DNA from: Alphaproteobacteria bacterium
Lineage (GTDB): Bacteria > Pseudomonadota > Alphaproteobacteria > Sphingomonadales > JAKSBY01
Direction: 5' to 3'
Length of the DNA stretch: 64,000 bases
Assembly (NCBI GenBank): GCA_021774625.1
Contig: JAJFIV010000035.1
Coordinates: forward strand, 62,001-126,000
The stretch's first letter is position 1. The number at the start of each line of letters is the position of its first letter. A program made the translations under genes and the position numbers. Of the stretch, positions 26,409 through 35,569 are shown in pieces. The notes beneath the pieces are model-generated. The model ran no database searches. It was not told where the DNA came from and was given only the letters and a program-made list of their open reading frames with translations.

Positions 26409-26834
26409 TTATTTGATCTGCAGGCTTTCCAGATAACGGGTGATCGCACGAATACGCTGGTCCGCACTGCCTTTTTCCGGATTGCGGTCGGGCGTATCCC
26501 GGAAGCGGTAGCCCCAGACCGGCATTTCACGGGGGCCGTGGGTAGCGACATCGGCGCGGCCGTCAATGGCCGCCGACACAAGATCGCCCGGAAATTCCCC
26601 GCCGGCCTTTTTCTGCAGAATGGTCAAATCCGCAGGTTTACGGATCAGATAAGAAGCGAGAGGCCCGTTTCCGGCGGCATTGATTCCATGACAAACGGCA
26701 CAGTGACGTTCAAAATCCGCGCGCCCCGCTTCGATTGTCTCATCCGCAGCCGCGAGGGTCGGCGAGAGAATAATTGTGGCGCTGAAAAGTGCAAGAAATG
26801 AAACTGAGCGCCGTAAGCGGCTGCCCGTCCGCAT
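26409..26834 (-). CDS. Periplasmic c-type cytochrome
   Basis: A signal peptide (VSFLALFSATIILSPTLAAA) precedes a single-heme class I cytochrome c domain: heme motif CAVCH followed by GINAAGNGPL, and a likely axial Met in MPVWGYRF. Length 141 aa. It is monocistronic as far as can be seen, between the accessory patch and the beta-oxidation operon. Its electron partner is not evident nearby. Confidence 0.87.
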   Translation of the reverse strand: MRTGSRLRRSVSFLALFSATIILSPTLAAADETIEAGRADFERHCAVCHGINAAGNGPLASYLIRKPADLTILQKKAGGEFPGDLVSAAIDGRADVATHGPREMPVWGYRFRDTPDRNPEKGSADQRIRAITRYLESLQIK

Positions 26835-26919
26835 ATTGTCCTCCCTTATTCAATAGACAACTCGACAGCCTGTTTTTACTCTCCAAGCCAGCGGCAGGCC
26901 TTGATCTGAAACAAGTATC

Positions 26920-29019
26920 TTACCTCTTAAGACCCGCCCAGCCCGCATCGGGCGTGAAGCGGCCGCCGTGTTTTTCTTCCAGTGATTTCAGGGCGTCAAC
27001 CACATCGTCAATGCCGCGGGTTTGCGCATAATTCATCGGGCCGCCGCGGAAGGGCGCAAAACCGGTGGCAAAAATCATGCCGGCATCCACAAGATCGGCA
27101 TCGCTGACAATCTCTTCCCTGAGGCAGGCGGCGCAGGTATTGAGAAGCGGCAGGATCAGCCGGTCGGCAATGGCGGGATCGACCTTGCTCTGCTCCTTGT
27201 TTTTCACCGGTTTGCCATTCTCGTAACTGTATAGTCCCTGGCCGGTCTTGCGGCCCAGATGGCCGTCCTCGACCTTCTTGGCGAACCAGCCGGGCATATC
27301 GGGCAGATCCTGTTCCAGATCCCGCTTCAACACGCCCGCCACATGCAGTGCGACGTCAAGGCCAACCTGATCGGCCAGTTCCACCGGTCCCATGGGCATG
27401 CCGAAGGCTTCGGCGGACGCATCAATGGCTTCAGGCGCCACCCCTTCATCCAGCAACACCATGGTTTCCATCAGATAGGGCATCAGCGCGCGGTTGACGA
27501 GAAAACCCGGCGCACTTTTGACCGGCAAGGGCAGCCGGTCGATTTTCGCGGAAAATCCCATCATTGCAGCCATAACGGCGGGATCAAGCGTATCATGCTC
27601 AATCACCTCGACCAGCATCATTTTCGGGACCGGATTAAAGAAATGGAGGCCGACAAACCGGTCAGGGCGCTTCAGGTCATCCCGCATATGTTCCAGCAGA
27701 ATGCTCGACGTATTTGTGGCGAGGATGGCGCTGTCCTTCATTCTGGCTTCGACATCCGAAAAAACGGCGTGCTTGATCTTCAAATCCTCGGGCACGGCTT
27801 CAATGATCAGATCCGCCTGGGCAATGCCATTTCCTTTGATGTCAGGCACAAGACGGTCCCAGGCCGCTTTGGCAAGCCGGCCATTGTCGCGGAATTTCTG
27901 CCGGAAAAGCTTTTCCGCGCGCTTCATGGCCGGGGCGATATATTTTGCTTCCCGGTCCTGCAGGGTCACTTCAAAACCCTTAAAGGCGCACCAGGCGGCA
28001 ATGTCGCCGCCCATGGTGCCGGCGCCAATGACATGCACGTGGGAGATGGCCGCCTTGCTGTCCTTTCCCAATCCCTTCAGACGGTCACGCAGAAAAAAGA
28101 CGCGGATCAGGTTTTTCGCCGTATCGCTGCCCAAAAGCCCGGCAAAATAAGCAGGCTCCTTCTCCAGCATCTGACTTTTGCTGCCACCATATTTACACCA
28201 GAGATCAATCAGTTTGAAAGGCGCCGGATAATGGTCTTTCCGGACCTTTAAGGCGGTCTTCTGCTCCATTTTTCCCGCCAGAAAACGCCGGACCGGCCCC
28301 CAGTTCATCAGGGAAATTTTTTTACCGGCACGCCGGGTTTTCAGCTTCCCCTCGACCGCCGCCCCGACCGCCGCTGCAAAAAGCCGTTCTTCCCCTACAT
28401 AGTCTACCAGTCCAAGCGCTTTTGCCTTTTTCGACCGCTGCGCGCGGCCCGTCAGCATCATGGTCATGGCGTCGACCGGCGGGATCAGCCGCGTCAGCCG
28501 CGCCGTGCCGCCAAGCCCGGGATGAAGACCCAAAAGAACTTCCGGCAGGCCAAGCTGGGAATCGGACCGCGCAATGCGATAATCGCAGCACAGAGCCAGC
28601 TCAAGCCCGCCCCCCAGGCAAAAGCCGTGAATGAGCGCAATGGTGGTGCATTTCAGCCCCTCCAGCCGGTTAAACAGGCTGTGCCCGCGGCGCACCACGT
28701 CTTCGGTGTCTTCCCCTTCGCCATAGCCGGTAAATTCGCTGATTTCCGCTCCGGCAATAAAACCGTTTTTCTTGAGCGAGCGGATGACAAGCGCCCTGGG
28801 CGGTTCCGCCTCGATATTCTGCAAAATCTGATCCAGCTCCGCCATGACATCGGCTGAGAGCGTATTGGTGCTGGCATCCGCCTTGTCAAACAGCAGCCAT
28901 TCAACGCCGCCGGGATCGCGCCGGCGTTTCCAATGCCGCCATTTTCCCGCTACAGGGACAGTATCGCTACCGGTTTCAAGCTGCTCTTGAGCAAATTTTG
29001 TAGTGGTATGCATGGTCAT
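26920..29019 (-). CDS. fadJ: FadJ-like 3-hydroxyacyl-CoA dehydrogenase / enoyl-CoA hydratase
   Basis: Bifunctional beta-oxidation enzyme. The N-terminal crotonase part has HGFCLGGGLELALCCDYRIA and LPEVLLGLHPGLGGTARL; the dehydrogenase part has the NAD-binding loop VIGAGTMGGDIAAWCAFKG and the HFFNPVPKMMLVEVI and GFLVNRALMPYL motifs. The ATG at 29019 has GGGGAG six bases upstream; a frame to 29079 adds 20 unsupported residues. It starts 11 bases after the thiolase stop, forming the fadE-thiolase-fadJ operon. About 699 aa. Confidence 0.92.
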   Translation of the reverse strand: MTMHTTTKFAQEQLETGSDTVPVAGKWRHWKRRRDPGGVEWLLFDKADASTNTLSADVMAELDQILQNIEAEPPRALVIRSLKKNGFIAGAEISEFTGYGEGEDTEDVVRRGHSLFNRLEGLKCTTIALIHGFCLGGGLELALCCDYRIARSDSQLGLPEVLLGLHPGLGGTARLTRLIPPVDAMTMMLTGRAQRSKKAKALGLVDYVGEERLFAAAVGAAVEGKLKTRRAGKKISLMNWGPVRRFLAGKMEQKTALKVRKDHYPAPFKLIDLWCKYGGSKSQMLEKEPAYFAGLLGSDTAKNLIRVFFLRDRLKGLGKDSKAAISHVHVIGAGTMGGDIAAWCAFKGFEVTLQDREAKYIAPAMKRAEKLFRQKFRDNGRLAKAAWDRLVPDIKGNGIAQADLIIEAVPEDLKIKHAVFSDVEARMKDSAILATNTSSILLEHMRDDLKRPDRFVGLHFFNPVPKMMLVEVIEHDTLDPAVMAAMMGFSAKIDRLPLPVKSAPGFLVNRALMPYLMETMVLLDEGVAPEAIDASAEAFGMPMGPVELADQVGLDVALHVAGVLKRDLEQDLPDMPGWFAKKVEDGHLGRKTGQGLYSYENGKPVKNKEQSKVDPAIADRLILPLLNTCAACLREEIVSDADLVDAGMIFATGFAPFRGGPMNYAQTRGIDDVVDALKSLEEKHGGRFTPDAGWAGLKR

Positions 29020-29030
29020 GTCCCGCTCCC

Positions 29031-30335
29031 CTATGCCGTTTCCAGGAGCATGGAACCACCCATGCCGCCGCCGATACAAGCCGTTGCAACGCCGCGCTTT
29101 GCGTCATTCCGCCTTAAAACATGCAACAAATGCAAAACAATGCGGGTGCCGCTGGTGCCCACAGGATGGCCGAGACTGATGGCTCCGCCATCCACATTCA
29201 GCCGGTCCTGGGAAGGGGCGCCAAAAGCGCCGTCCAGTCCAAGGATGGATTTGCAGAAATCCTCATCCCGCCAGGCAGCAAGGCAGGAAAGAATCTGGGC
29301 GCCAAAGGCTTCGTTGATTTCCCAATAATCAATGTCGGTCATGTCCAGATCATTGCGGACCATCATGGCCGTGGAGGACAGAACCGGCCCCAGCCCCATA
29401 ATTTTGGGGTCCAGCGAAGCCCACTGGCTGTCAATAATCCGTCCCAGAACCTTAAGGCCGTATTTTTTTATCGCCTTTTCGGAAGCCACTATTACCCAGC
29501 TTGCCCCGTCGGTGATTTGCGAACTGTTGCCGGCAGTGACCTTGCCAAAAGGCGGTTCGAAAGCGGGCCGGAGTTTCGCCAGCTGCTCTACCGAATTATC
29601 GGGGCGGACGCCATCGTCATGATCGTAGGCGCGGCCATCCCGCGCGATCATGATTTCCAGCTCCTCCAGATGTCCGTTTGCATGAGCGGCCGCAAGCCTC
29701 TTATGGCTTTCCACCGCATATTCATCTGCCGCCAGCCGGGAAATGCCAAATTGATGGGCAAGCACTTCCGCGGTCTGGCCCATATTCAGTTCCACCACAG
29801 GGTCGGTGAGACCCCGGAGCAGGCCGAACGAGGGTGAAAAATGGCCGGGCCGCAATCTTGCCACCAGTTTAGCCTTGGCGCCCAGCGTTTTTGCGCTATT
29901 CCAGTCCGCAAGCCAATCCACCATAATTGGGCGGAAAAGGATAGGCGAATGGCTTAAGGCCTCGGTCCCGCCTGCAAGAATCAGATCGGCGTGACCCCCC
30001 TGGATGGCGCGGAACGCGCTGTCGATGGACTGCATGCCGGACGCGCAGTTGCGCTGGACGGTCCAGCCCGATGTCCCGGTATCAAGGCCAAGCCGTAAAA
30101 CGGCCACCCGTCCCGGATTGACCTCATCCGGGTGAACATTGACGCAGCCCAGAATCACATCGTCAAAGGCATTTGGCGGGATGGGCTGGCGCAATAATAA
30201 CGGCCGGCCGGCCTGTACCGCAAGATCGACGGGGGTGAAGGGTCCGGGTCTGCCCCGCGCCTTGATGAAAGGTGTCCGTGCGCCGTCCACAATATAGACG
30301 GGCCGATCCGCAGTTTGGCGTTGTTGCTCGGTAAT
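29031..30335 (-). CDS. fadI: Acetyl-CoA C-acyltransferase (thiolase), ATT start
   Basis: Thiolytic cleavage of 3-ketoacyl-CoA. The acyl-binding Cys lies in NCASGMQSIDSA, the second His in NEAFGAQ, and the C-terminal Cys in CIGGGMGGS with preceding GHPVGTSGTR. The first conventional start in frame is a GTG at 30290, but the conserved N-terminus (RPVYI then VDGARTPF) starts before it. AAGGAG ends seven bases before an ATT at 30335, which restores TEQQRQTADRPVYI; I therefore choose ATT. Length 434 aa. The ribosome site overlaps the fadE stop. Confidence 0.9.
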   Translation of the reverse strand: MTEQQRQTADRPVYIVDGARTPFIKARGRPGPFTPVDLAVQAGRPLLLRQPIPPNAFDDVILGCVNVHPDEVNPGRVAVLRLGLDTGTSGWTVQRNCASGMQSIDSAFRAIQGGHADLILAGGTEALSHSPILFRPIMVDWLADWNSAKTLGAKAKLVARLRPGHFSPSFGLLRGLTDPVVELNMGQTAEVLAHQFGISRLAADEYAVESHKRLAAAHANGHLEELEIMIARDGRAYDHDDGVRPDNSVEQLAKLRPAFEPPFGKVTAGNSSQITDGASWVIVASEKAIKKYGLKVLGRIIDSQWASLDPKIMGLGPVLSSTAMMVRNDLDMTDIDYWEINEAFGAQILSCLAAWRDEDFCKSILGLDGAFGAPSQDRLNVDGGAISLGHPVGTSGTRIVLHLLHVLRRNDAKRGVATACIGGGMGGSMLLETA

Positions 30336-30346
30336 GGCGGCTCTCC

Positions 30347-32575
30347 TTAACCTCGGTTGGGTCCGGTTAATTCTTCAGGGGCAAAGTCATCGACGTCAAT
30401 CACGGCTTTGACAAGATCTCTGGTTTCCTTTAGCGCCGCCGCCTCATCGGGGGTAAGGATAGAGGCTTTTACGGCCTGATCAAGGTCGGTCATTTTCGCG
30501 TCTTTCAGGCGCCGCTGGATATCTGCCGCGGCGGCTACCCTCTCGAAGGCCCGGTCAAGCTCTGCAATCGGATCCTTGCCTTCCCCCAGATAAATACCCG
30601 ATGTCAGCCTGTCCCTGGTAGCCGAAGGCTCAATCAGAAGATCGGCACAGGCCTGTGACAGTTCGTCGGATGCCGGGCGGCGGTGGCGGCTTAATGGAAA
30701 GACCACAAGCCGCATCAGGAAGGCCATGAAACGGGACGGATAATTCTGTAACACCTGATCCAGGCTTTCCTGGATATTATAAAAACCGACCACACAGCAC
30801 CATTTAACCAGCGGCAGATCCTCTTCCGGCCGACCATCATCCTCAAAGCGTTTCAAAACACAGCTTAAGAGATAAAGCGCGCTCAGGATATCGCCGAGGC
30901 GGCCCGAAAGCATTTCCTTGCGTTTCAGCGCGCCGCCAAGATTGATGAGAATAAATTCACTGATAAAGGCCAGAGATGCGGCATAACGGCTGATCTGGCG
31001 ATAGTATTTTTCCGTATACCCGGCCTTGGGAGAACCGGCAAACCGGCCGCCGGTCAGATTATGCCAGAACGCCCGGAAGAAGGTGGCGATCTGAAACCCC
31101 ATATGCTTGAAAAAGACGGCGTCGAAATCCTTTACGCCTTGTTTGCGGTCCGGGTTTTGCGCGGCGAAAATTTCCTTCAGCAGATAAGGGTGGCAGCGGA
31201 TGGCTCCCTGGCCGAAGATAATCAGGCTGCGGGTCAGGATATTGGCCCCCTCAACGGTGATGCCCACCGGGATCGCCCGATAGGCGTTGCCAAGATAATT
31301 GCGCGGTCCGTCGATAATGCCCTTCCCGGCATGGATATCCATGGCGTCGTTGATGGCCTGGCGCATGCCTTCGGTGGCGTGATATTTCAAAATAGCCGAC
31401 ATCACCGCCGGTTTGCCGCCCTGATCGATCACCGCCGTGGTAATGCGTTTGCCGGATTCGATCAGATAGGCCTGGCCGGCAATCCGGGCCAATGCCTCCT
31501 GCACCCCTTCGAATTTGCCGATGGGGACGTTAAATTGCTCCCGCACCCGCGCATAGGCGCCGGTGGTCCGCGCGGCCAATTTTGCGGCGCCGGTGCTGAG
31601 GGAAGGCAGCGACACCGCACGGCCCGCCGACAGCGCCGTCATCAGCATTTTCCAGCCGGTTCCGACCTGCTTTTGCCCGCCGATCACCCAGTCCATGGGA
31701 ATAAAAACATCGTCACCCGAATTGGGCCCGTTTTGAAATACCTGAAAGGCGGGATAATGACGGCGCCCGATATTGACACCCGGCGTATCGGTGGGAACAA
31801 GCGCCACCGTAATGCCGACATAGTCCTTTTCTCCCAGAATATGATCGGGGTCGTATAATTTAAAGGCAAGCCCAAGGAGCGTGGAGACCGGCCCGAGCGT
31901 AATATACCGCTTTTGCCATGTGACCCGCATTCCGAGCGTTTTTTTGCCGTCAACATCCTGATAGCAAACAATCCCGCGGTCTTTCATCGCGGCAGCATCC
32001 GATCCGGCTTCCGGGCTTGTCAGGCCGAAACACGGAACCTCTTTCCCGCTCGCTAGACGTGGCAGATAATAGTCTTTCTGCTCGTCCGTTCCATAATGCA
32101 GCAGCAGTTCGCCCGGCCCCAGGGAATTTGGCACCATGACCGTGACCGCAGCAGCGATGGAGCGGGTGGCAATCTTGGTCACGACGGCAGAATGGGCGGT
32201 TGCGGAAAATTCCAGGCCGCCATAGGCCTTGGGAATGATCATGCCAAAAAAGCCCTTTTCCCTCAGGAAACTCCAGACTTCAGGCGGTAATTTCTTTATT
32301 TTGAAATTGATGGCCCAGTCATCGAGCATACGGCAAAGCTCTTCCACCGGACCATCGACAAAGGCCTGTTCCTCTTCGGTCAGCACATTGGTCGGCAGTG
32401 CGGACAACCTCGCCCAGTCGGGTTTGCCGGAAAAAAGCTCGGCATCCCACCAGACCGTTCCGGCTTCCAGCGCTTCCCGTTCGGTATCGGACAAAGGCGG
32501 CAGAACGCCCCGCACCCAGTTGAGAAGCGGGCCGGTAATCAGGGCCTGACGAATAGCAATCAATGGATTGGTCAC
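30347..32575 (-). CDS. fadE: Acyl-CoA dehydrogenase FadE (long form)
   Basis: FAD-dependent first step of beta-oxidation. Sequence has the N-terminal helical region, the PNSLGPGELLLHYGTDEQK and LTSPEAGSDAAAMKD motifs that line the FAD/acyl site, and a long C-terminal extension (DUF1974-like) typical of the FadE group. Length 741 aa. The start is the GTG at 32575, with AAAGGA eight bases upstream. It is the first gene of the fadE-thiolase-fadJ operon. Confidence 0.92.
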   Translation of the reverse strand: MTNPLIAIRQALITGPLLNWVRGVLPPLSDTEREALEAGTVWWDAELFSGKPDWARLSALPTNVLTEEEQAFVDGPVEELCRMLDDWAINFKIKKLPPEVWSFLREKGFFGMIIPKAYGGLEFSATAHSAVVTKIATRSIAAAVTVMVPNSLGPGELLLHYGTDEQKDYYLPRLASGKEVPCFGLTSPEAGSDAAAMKDRGIVCYQDVDGKKTLGMRVTWQKRYITLGPVSTLLGLAFKLYDPDHILGEKDYVGITVALVPTDTPGVNIGRRHYPAFQVFQNGPNSGDDVFIPMDWVIGGQKQVGTGWKMLMTALSAGRAVSLPSLSTGAAKLAARTTGAYARVREQFNVPIGKFEGVQEALARIAGQAYLIESGKRITTAVIDQGGKPAVMSAILKYHATEGMRQAINDAMDIHAGKGIIDGPRNYLGNAYRAIPVGITVEGANILTRSLIIFGQGAIRCHPYLLKEIFAAQNPDRKQGVKDFDAVFFKHMGFQIATFFRAFWHNLTGGRFAGSPKAGYTEKYYRQISRYAASLAFISEFILINLGGALKRKEMLSGRLGDILSALYLLSCVLKRFEDDGRPEEDLPLVKWCCVVGFYNIQESLDQVLQNYPSRFMAFLMRLVVFPLSRHRRPASDELSQACADLLIEPSATRDRLTSGIYLGEGKDPIAELDRAFERVAAAADIQRRLKDAKMTDLDQAVKASILTPDEAAALKETRDLVKAVIDVDDFAPEELTGPNRG

Positions 32576-32729
32576 CGGTGGTGTCCTTTCAATGGGGGAA
32601 CAGGGGCCCGTTCCTGAATAACTGAATGCAACCGAAACCCGCAACACAAATTGTATATGCAGAACTTTATACGCTAACCGCCCCTATATGAAGAGCAGAT
32701 ATTTTCGATCATTAAAAGTAAAAATAATT

Positions 32730-33269
32730 TTATGAAGGAAGAAACGGCTTTTTTGCCTTTACAATTCTTGCCGGAACGCCCACCGCGGTGCAATCGTCCG
32801 GTATATCCGTCATGACCACCGCATTGGCCCCAATCTTGACCCGGCTGCCGATCCGGACATTGCGGATTATCTTTGCGCCGGGGCCAAAATAGACATTGTC
32901 GCCAATCCCCTTACAGCCGTAGCTGACAACAACGCCGTGCTGAAAATAAACGTTCCGGCCGATGGTGCAGCAGGGTAAATAAACGCCGCCCCACGTATGA
33001 ACAACCAGCCCCGGGCCGATTTTCGCCGCCGTTGGAATATTAATGCCGGTGATAAAACTGAAAATAAATTTAAGCGGATAATATATCATCAACAGCAGGT
33101 GCTTAATAACCGGAACAGGTAAAATATAAGCGAAATGACCGAAACGATAAAACAGAACAGCCAAAGTCCCGGCATGGGTAAAGGGCGCGAAAAACCCAAG
33201 CACACCTTTTTGCCCGGCATGATTTTTTTGCCGGGCCCGGATAATATCCATGCGGATATTGTCTAGCAT
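32730..33269 (-). CDS. Left-handed beta-helix acetyltransferase (CysE-like)
   Basis: A 179-residue protein with hexapeptide repeats (IGPGLVVHTWGGVYLPCCTI, then IGDNVYFGPGAKI, IGSRVKIGANAVV), the catalytic His in HTWGG, and a hydrophobic region before them (VPVIKHLLLMIYYPLKFIF). It resembles serine acetyltransferase and polysaccharide O-acetyltransferases; the hydrophobic section favours a membrane-associated sugar or lipid acceptor. I start at the ATG at 33269, preceded by GGAGCAGGGGG. It is downstream of nothing obvious on its strand. Confidence 0.78.
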   Translation of the reverse strand: MLDNIRMDIIRARQKNHAGQKGVLGFFAPFTHAGTLAVLFYRFGHFAYILPVPVIKHLLLMIYYPLKFIFSFITGINIPTAAKIGPGLVVHTWGGVYLPCCTIGRNVYFQHGVVVSYGCKGIGDNVYFGPGAKIIRNVRIGSRVKIGANAVVMTDIPDDCTAVGVPARIVKAKKPFLPS

Positions 33270-33446
33270 TGCCCCCTGCTCCAAAGACACCGGCACCTGT
33301 CTATGTTACCTAGACATTCCCTGAGCGCGCCTATAAAAGAAAAATAATACCATATTTTTTGCTGTTTGTGCAATAAACGTGTTTTCCTTGCCGTCAGGGA
33401 GCGGAAAACCGGATTTATTTTTCTATTTCCACCGAGCGATTCAGGA

Positions 33447-35009
33447 TCAGTTTTCGAGCAGATTTTCAACCGATCGCAAGCTGAGGGCATAAATCGTGAA
33501 AGTGGGGTTGACCCCGCCGCCTGTCGGGAACAGGCCCGATCCGGTGATAACAAGATTCGTCATACCATGCACGCGGCCGTAGGAATCAGTAATGGAAGTT
33601 GCGGGGCTATCCCCCATGGGGGTGCCGCCCAGCATATGGGCCGAGGCCAGCGGACCGGTCCAGATATCTTGTGCTCCTGCCGCTTCAAAAACACGCCGGC
33701 CCTCATCCACCATATGCCGCCACAAGGCCTGGCTGTTTTCGGAAAAACTGTGAATCAGGGTTGGTGTGCGGGCGCCGAACCGGTCTTTCCTGTCCGTCAG
33801 CGCAATCCGGTTTTCAGGGTCCGGCAGTTCTTCACCCATCGAAATCATATGGCCGAGATGCCTGGCGGCGCGTTCCATGAAATCCCTCAGGGCGGGGCCG
33901 TATAAGTCCACCCGGCTGGTGGCGATGCCTAGCAGATCATTGGGTTTGATGGCCGGGGCAATCAGCCACTGATAGGAACCATAGGGACCGCCGTCCCGCA
34001 CTTTGTCATACCCATCCCGGCTGGTGAGCTGCGCCCCGGTGACACCCATGTGATTTTCCGTTTCCTCGCGGAACAGGCCATAGGTGAGAGAGACGATATG
34101 GGTCATGAAATTCCGGCCAACGAGACCCCGGTCATTGGCGATGCCATAGGGGTAAAAATCAGAAACCGAATTCAACAGGATTACCGGATTCTGTACGACG
34201 GAAGCCGCCAGAATCACAAGACCGGCATGAATTTCATGCCGGTTGCCGCCGCTGTCATAATATTCCACCCCCTTCGCGCGGTCTTTTTTGTCAAGCAGCA
34301 CCCGGGTGACATGGCTGTAGGCTCTGAATTCCGCACCATGTTCCTCGGCCATTGGCATATCGGAAACCAGAGGGTTCCAGAGCGCATAGATGGGGCAGCC
34401 GGAATCACACCAGCCGTCATACAGGCAGGCGGGACGGCCATTATAGTCTTCAGACAAAATCGCCATCGGCATGGGCGCCGTATTCATGCCGAGCGCATCA
34501 AAACCCCGCCTGATCAGCTTCGCCTGATTGAATTGCCGGAGCGGCGGCAGGGGGTAAGGCGCTTTCTTCCCGCCCCAGATTTCGAGACGCGCATCGCCAG
34601 AGAGGCCAACTTCCTGCTGGATCCGGTCATAATAGGGCCGAAGATCATCATATGCGATCGGCCAGTCCGCGCCTTTGCCGTACAGGCTTTGCGACTTGAA
34701 ATCCTCGGGATGCATACGCGGCCAGGTGCCGTAATGATGAAGCGCCGCGCCGCCAAATCCCCAGCCCGCATTAAAGCCGTAACCGAAGGGGTGACTGCCG
34801 CCGGACGTAACCGGGGGCCCGCCCCAGCGCAGCCGCCGCGACCAGATTTGCGAACTGGTCAAATCGCCCATGGTCCAGGGCGGCCCGGCTTCCAGCACAA
34901 TGACTTTTTTTCCGGCTTTGGCAAGGCGCGCCGCATAAAAAGCCCCCGCAGCCCCGGCGCCGGCAATCACCACATCTGCCGTCACTAAAGTCTGTCCGGG
35001 GCTCACCAT
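33447..35009 (-). CDS. GMC-family FAD oxidoreductase (gluconate dehydrogenase-like large subunit)
   Basis: The FAD-binding loop GAGAAG is at residues 17-22, followed by VIVLEAG. The GMC C-terminal signature is visible in HMLGGTPMGDSPATS and in GSGLFPTGGGVNPTFTIYAL. Length 520 aa fits the large subunit of membrane-bound sugar/gluconate dehydrogenases. It overlaps the Tat-targeted small subunit gene by seven bases. The cytochrome c subunit common to such complexes is not next to it. Substrate unknown. Confidence 0.85.
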   Translation of the reverse strand: MVSPGQTLVTADVVIAGAGAAGAFYAARLAKAGKKVIVLEAGPPWTMGDLTSSQIWSRRLRWGGPPVTSGGSHPFGYGFNAGWGFGGAALHHYGTWPRMHPEDFKSQSLYGKGADWPIAYDDLRPYYDRIQQEVGLSGDARLEIWGGKKAPYPLPPLRQFNQAKLIRRGFDALGMNTAPMPMAILSEDYNGRPACLYDGWCDSGCPIYALWNPLVSDMPMAEEHGAEFRAYSHVTRVLLDKKDRAKGVEYYDSGGNRHEIHAGLVILAASVVQNPVILLNSVSDFYPYGIANDRGLVGRNFMTHIVSLTYGLFREETENHMGVTGAQLTSRDGYDKVRDGGPYGSYQWLIAPAIKPNDLLGIATSRVDLYGPALRDFMERAARHLGHMISMGEELPDPENRIALTDRKDRFGARTPTLIHSFSENSQALWRHMVDEGRRVFEAAGAQDIWTGPLASAHMLGGTPMGDSPATSITDSYGRVHGMTNLVITGSGLFPTGGGVNPTFTIYALSLRSVENLLEN

Positions 35010-35569
35010 TTTGTTTCCGGTTCCAGATGCGCCATATAGGGGATATCCAGATTTTTGAAGCCGTCTACAGTGCCATAGACCACATCCACCGCATCGGCCC
35101 GGGCGACAAAATAAAAGAAAGGCGATGGCGGCCCCTGCCAGCCGGGGGGATTTGTGCCGGCGATTTCGCCAATCAGCCCATGGGCCTCATTGGCACCCAA
35201 GTCGTAAAAGGCTGCATTTTGGCTCTGTCTGGAGTAAGTGTCCAGCCCCGCCAATCCGGCCCGGTAAAAATCTGCATAAGGCGGCGGCACATCCATATAG
35301 CGCAGGAACAGAAGACTGTTGGCAGGATCAGCGGAAATCTGCTGATCGACAAAATGGGCAAGACCGGCTTCTTTCGCACCGGGCAGCAAAGCCTCGCCAA
35401 AGGCCTCCAGAAGCAGCGCCTCTTCATTTGTCAAAGTCTGATAGGGAATGCCCGCAGCCCGGGCGGCAGCAGGTCTCAACAACTGAACCACACTGCCGGT
35501 CTTGAACGCCAGCAGCCCCAGCGTCCCGGCTTTCAGAATTTCCCGGCGATTGGGTCCGCACTTTCGCAC
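35003..35569 (-). CDS. Tat-secreted gluconate 2-dehydrogenase subunit 3-like protein
   Basis: The N-terminus has a twin-arginine signal (NRREILKAGTLGLLAFKTG, then an Ala-rich cleavage region). The remaining ~145 residues resemble the gamma/subunit 3 family: LTNEEALLLEAFGEALLPG, and aromatic FYRAGLAGLDTYSRQ. It pairs with the GMC oxidoreductase, which it likely carries out through Tat, folded. The start is a GTG that overlaps the stop of the LLM gene by one base (TAGTG). Length 188 aa. Confidence 0.82.
   Translation of the reverse strand: MRKCGPNRREILKAGTLGLLAFKTGSVVQLLRPAAARAAGIPYQTLTNEEALLLEAFGEALLPGAKEAGLAHFVDQQISADPANSLLFLRYMDVPPPYADFYRAGLAGLDTYSRQSQNAAFYDLGANEAHGLIGEIAGTNPPGWQGPPSPFFYFVARADAVDVVYGTVDGFKNLDIPYMAHLEPETKW

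Noticed and set aside
26339-26411. 8-base inverted repeat (TAAGACCG/CGGTCTTA) after the cytochrome gene
   Set aside because: Arms are 57 bases apart and one lies within the coding end; probably chance.
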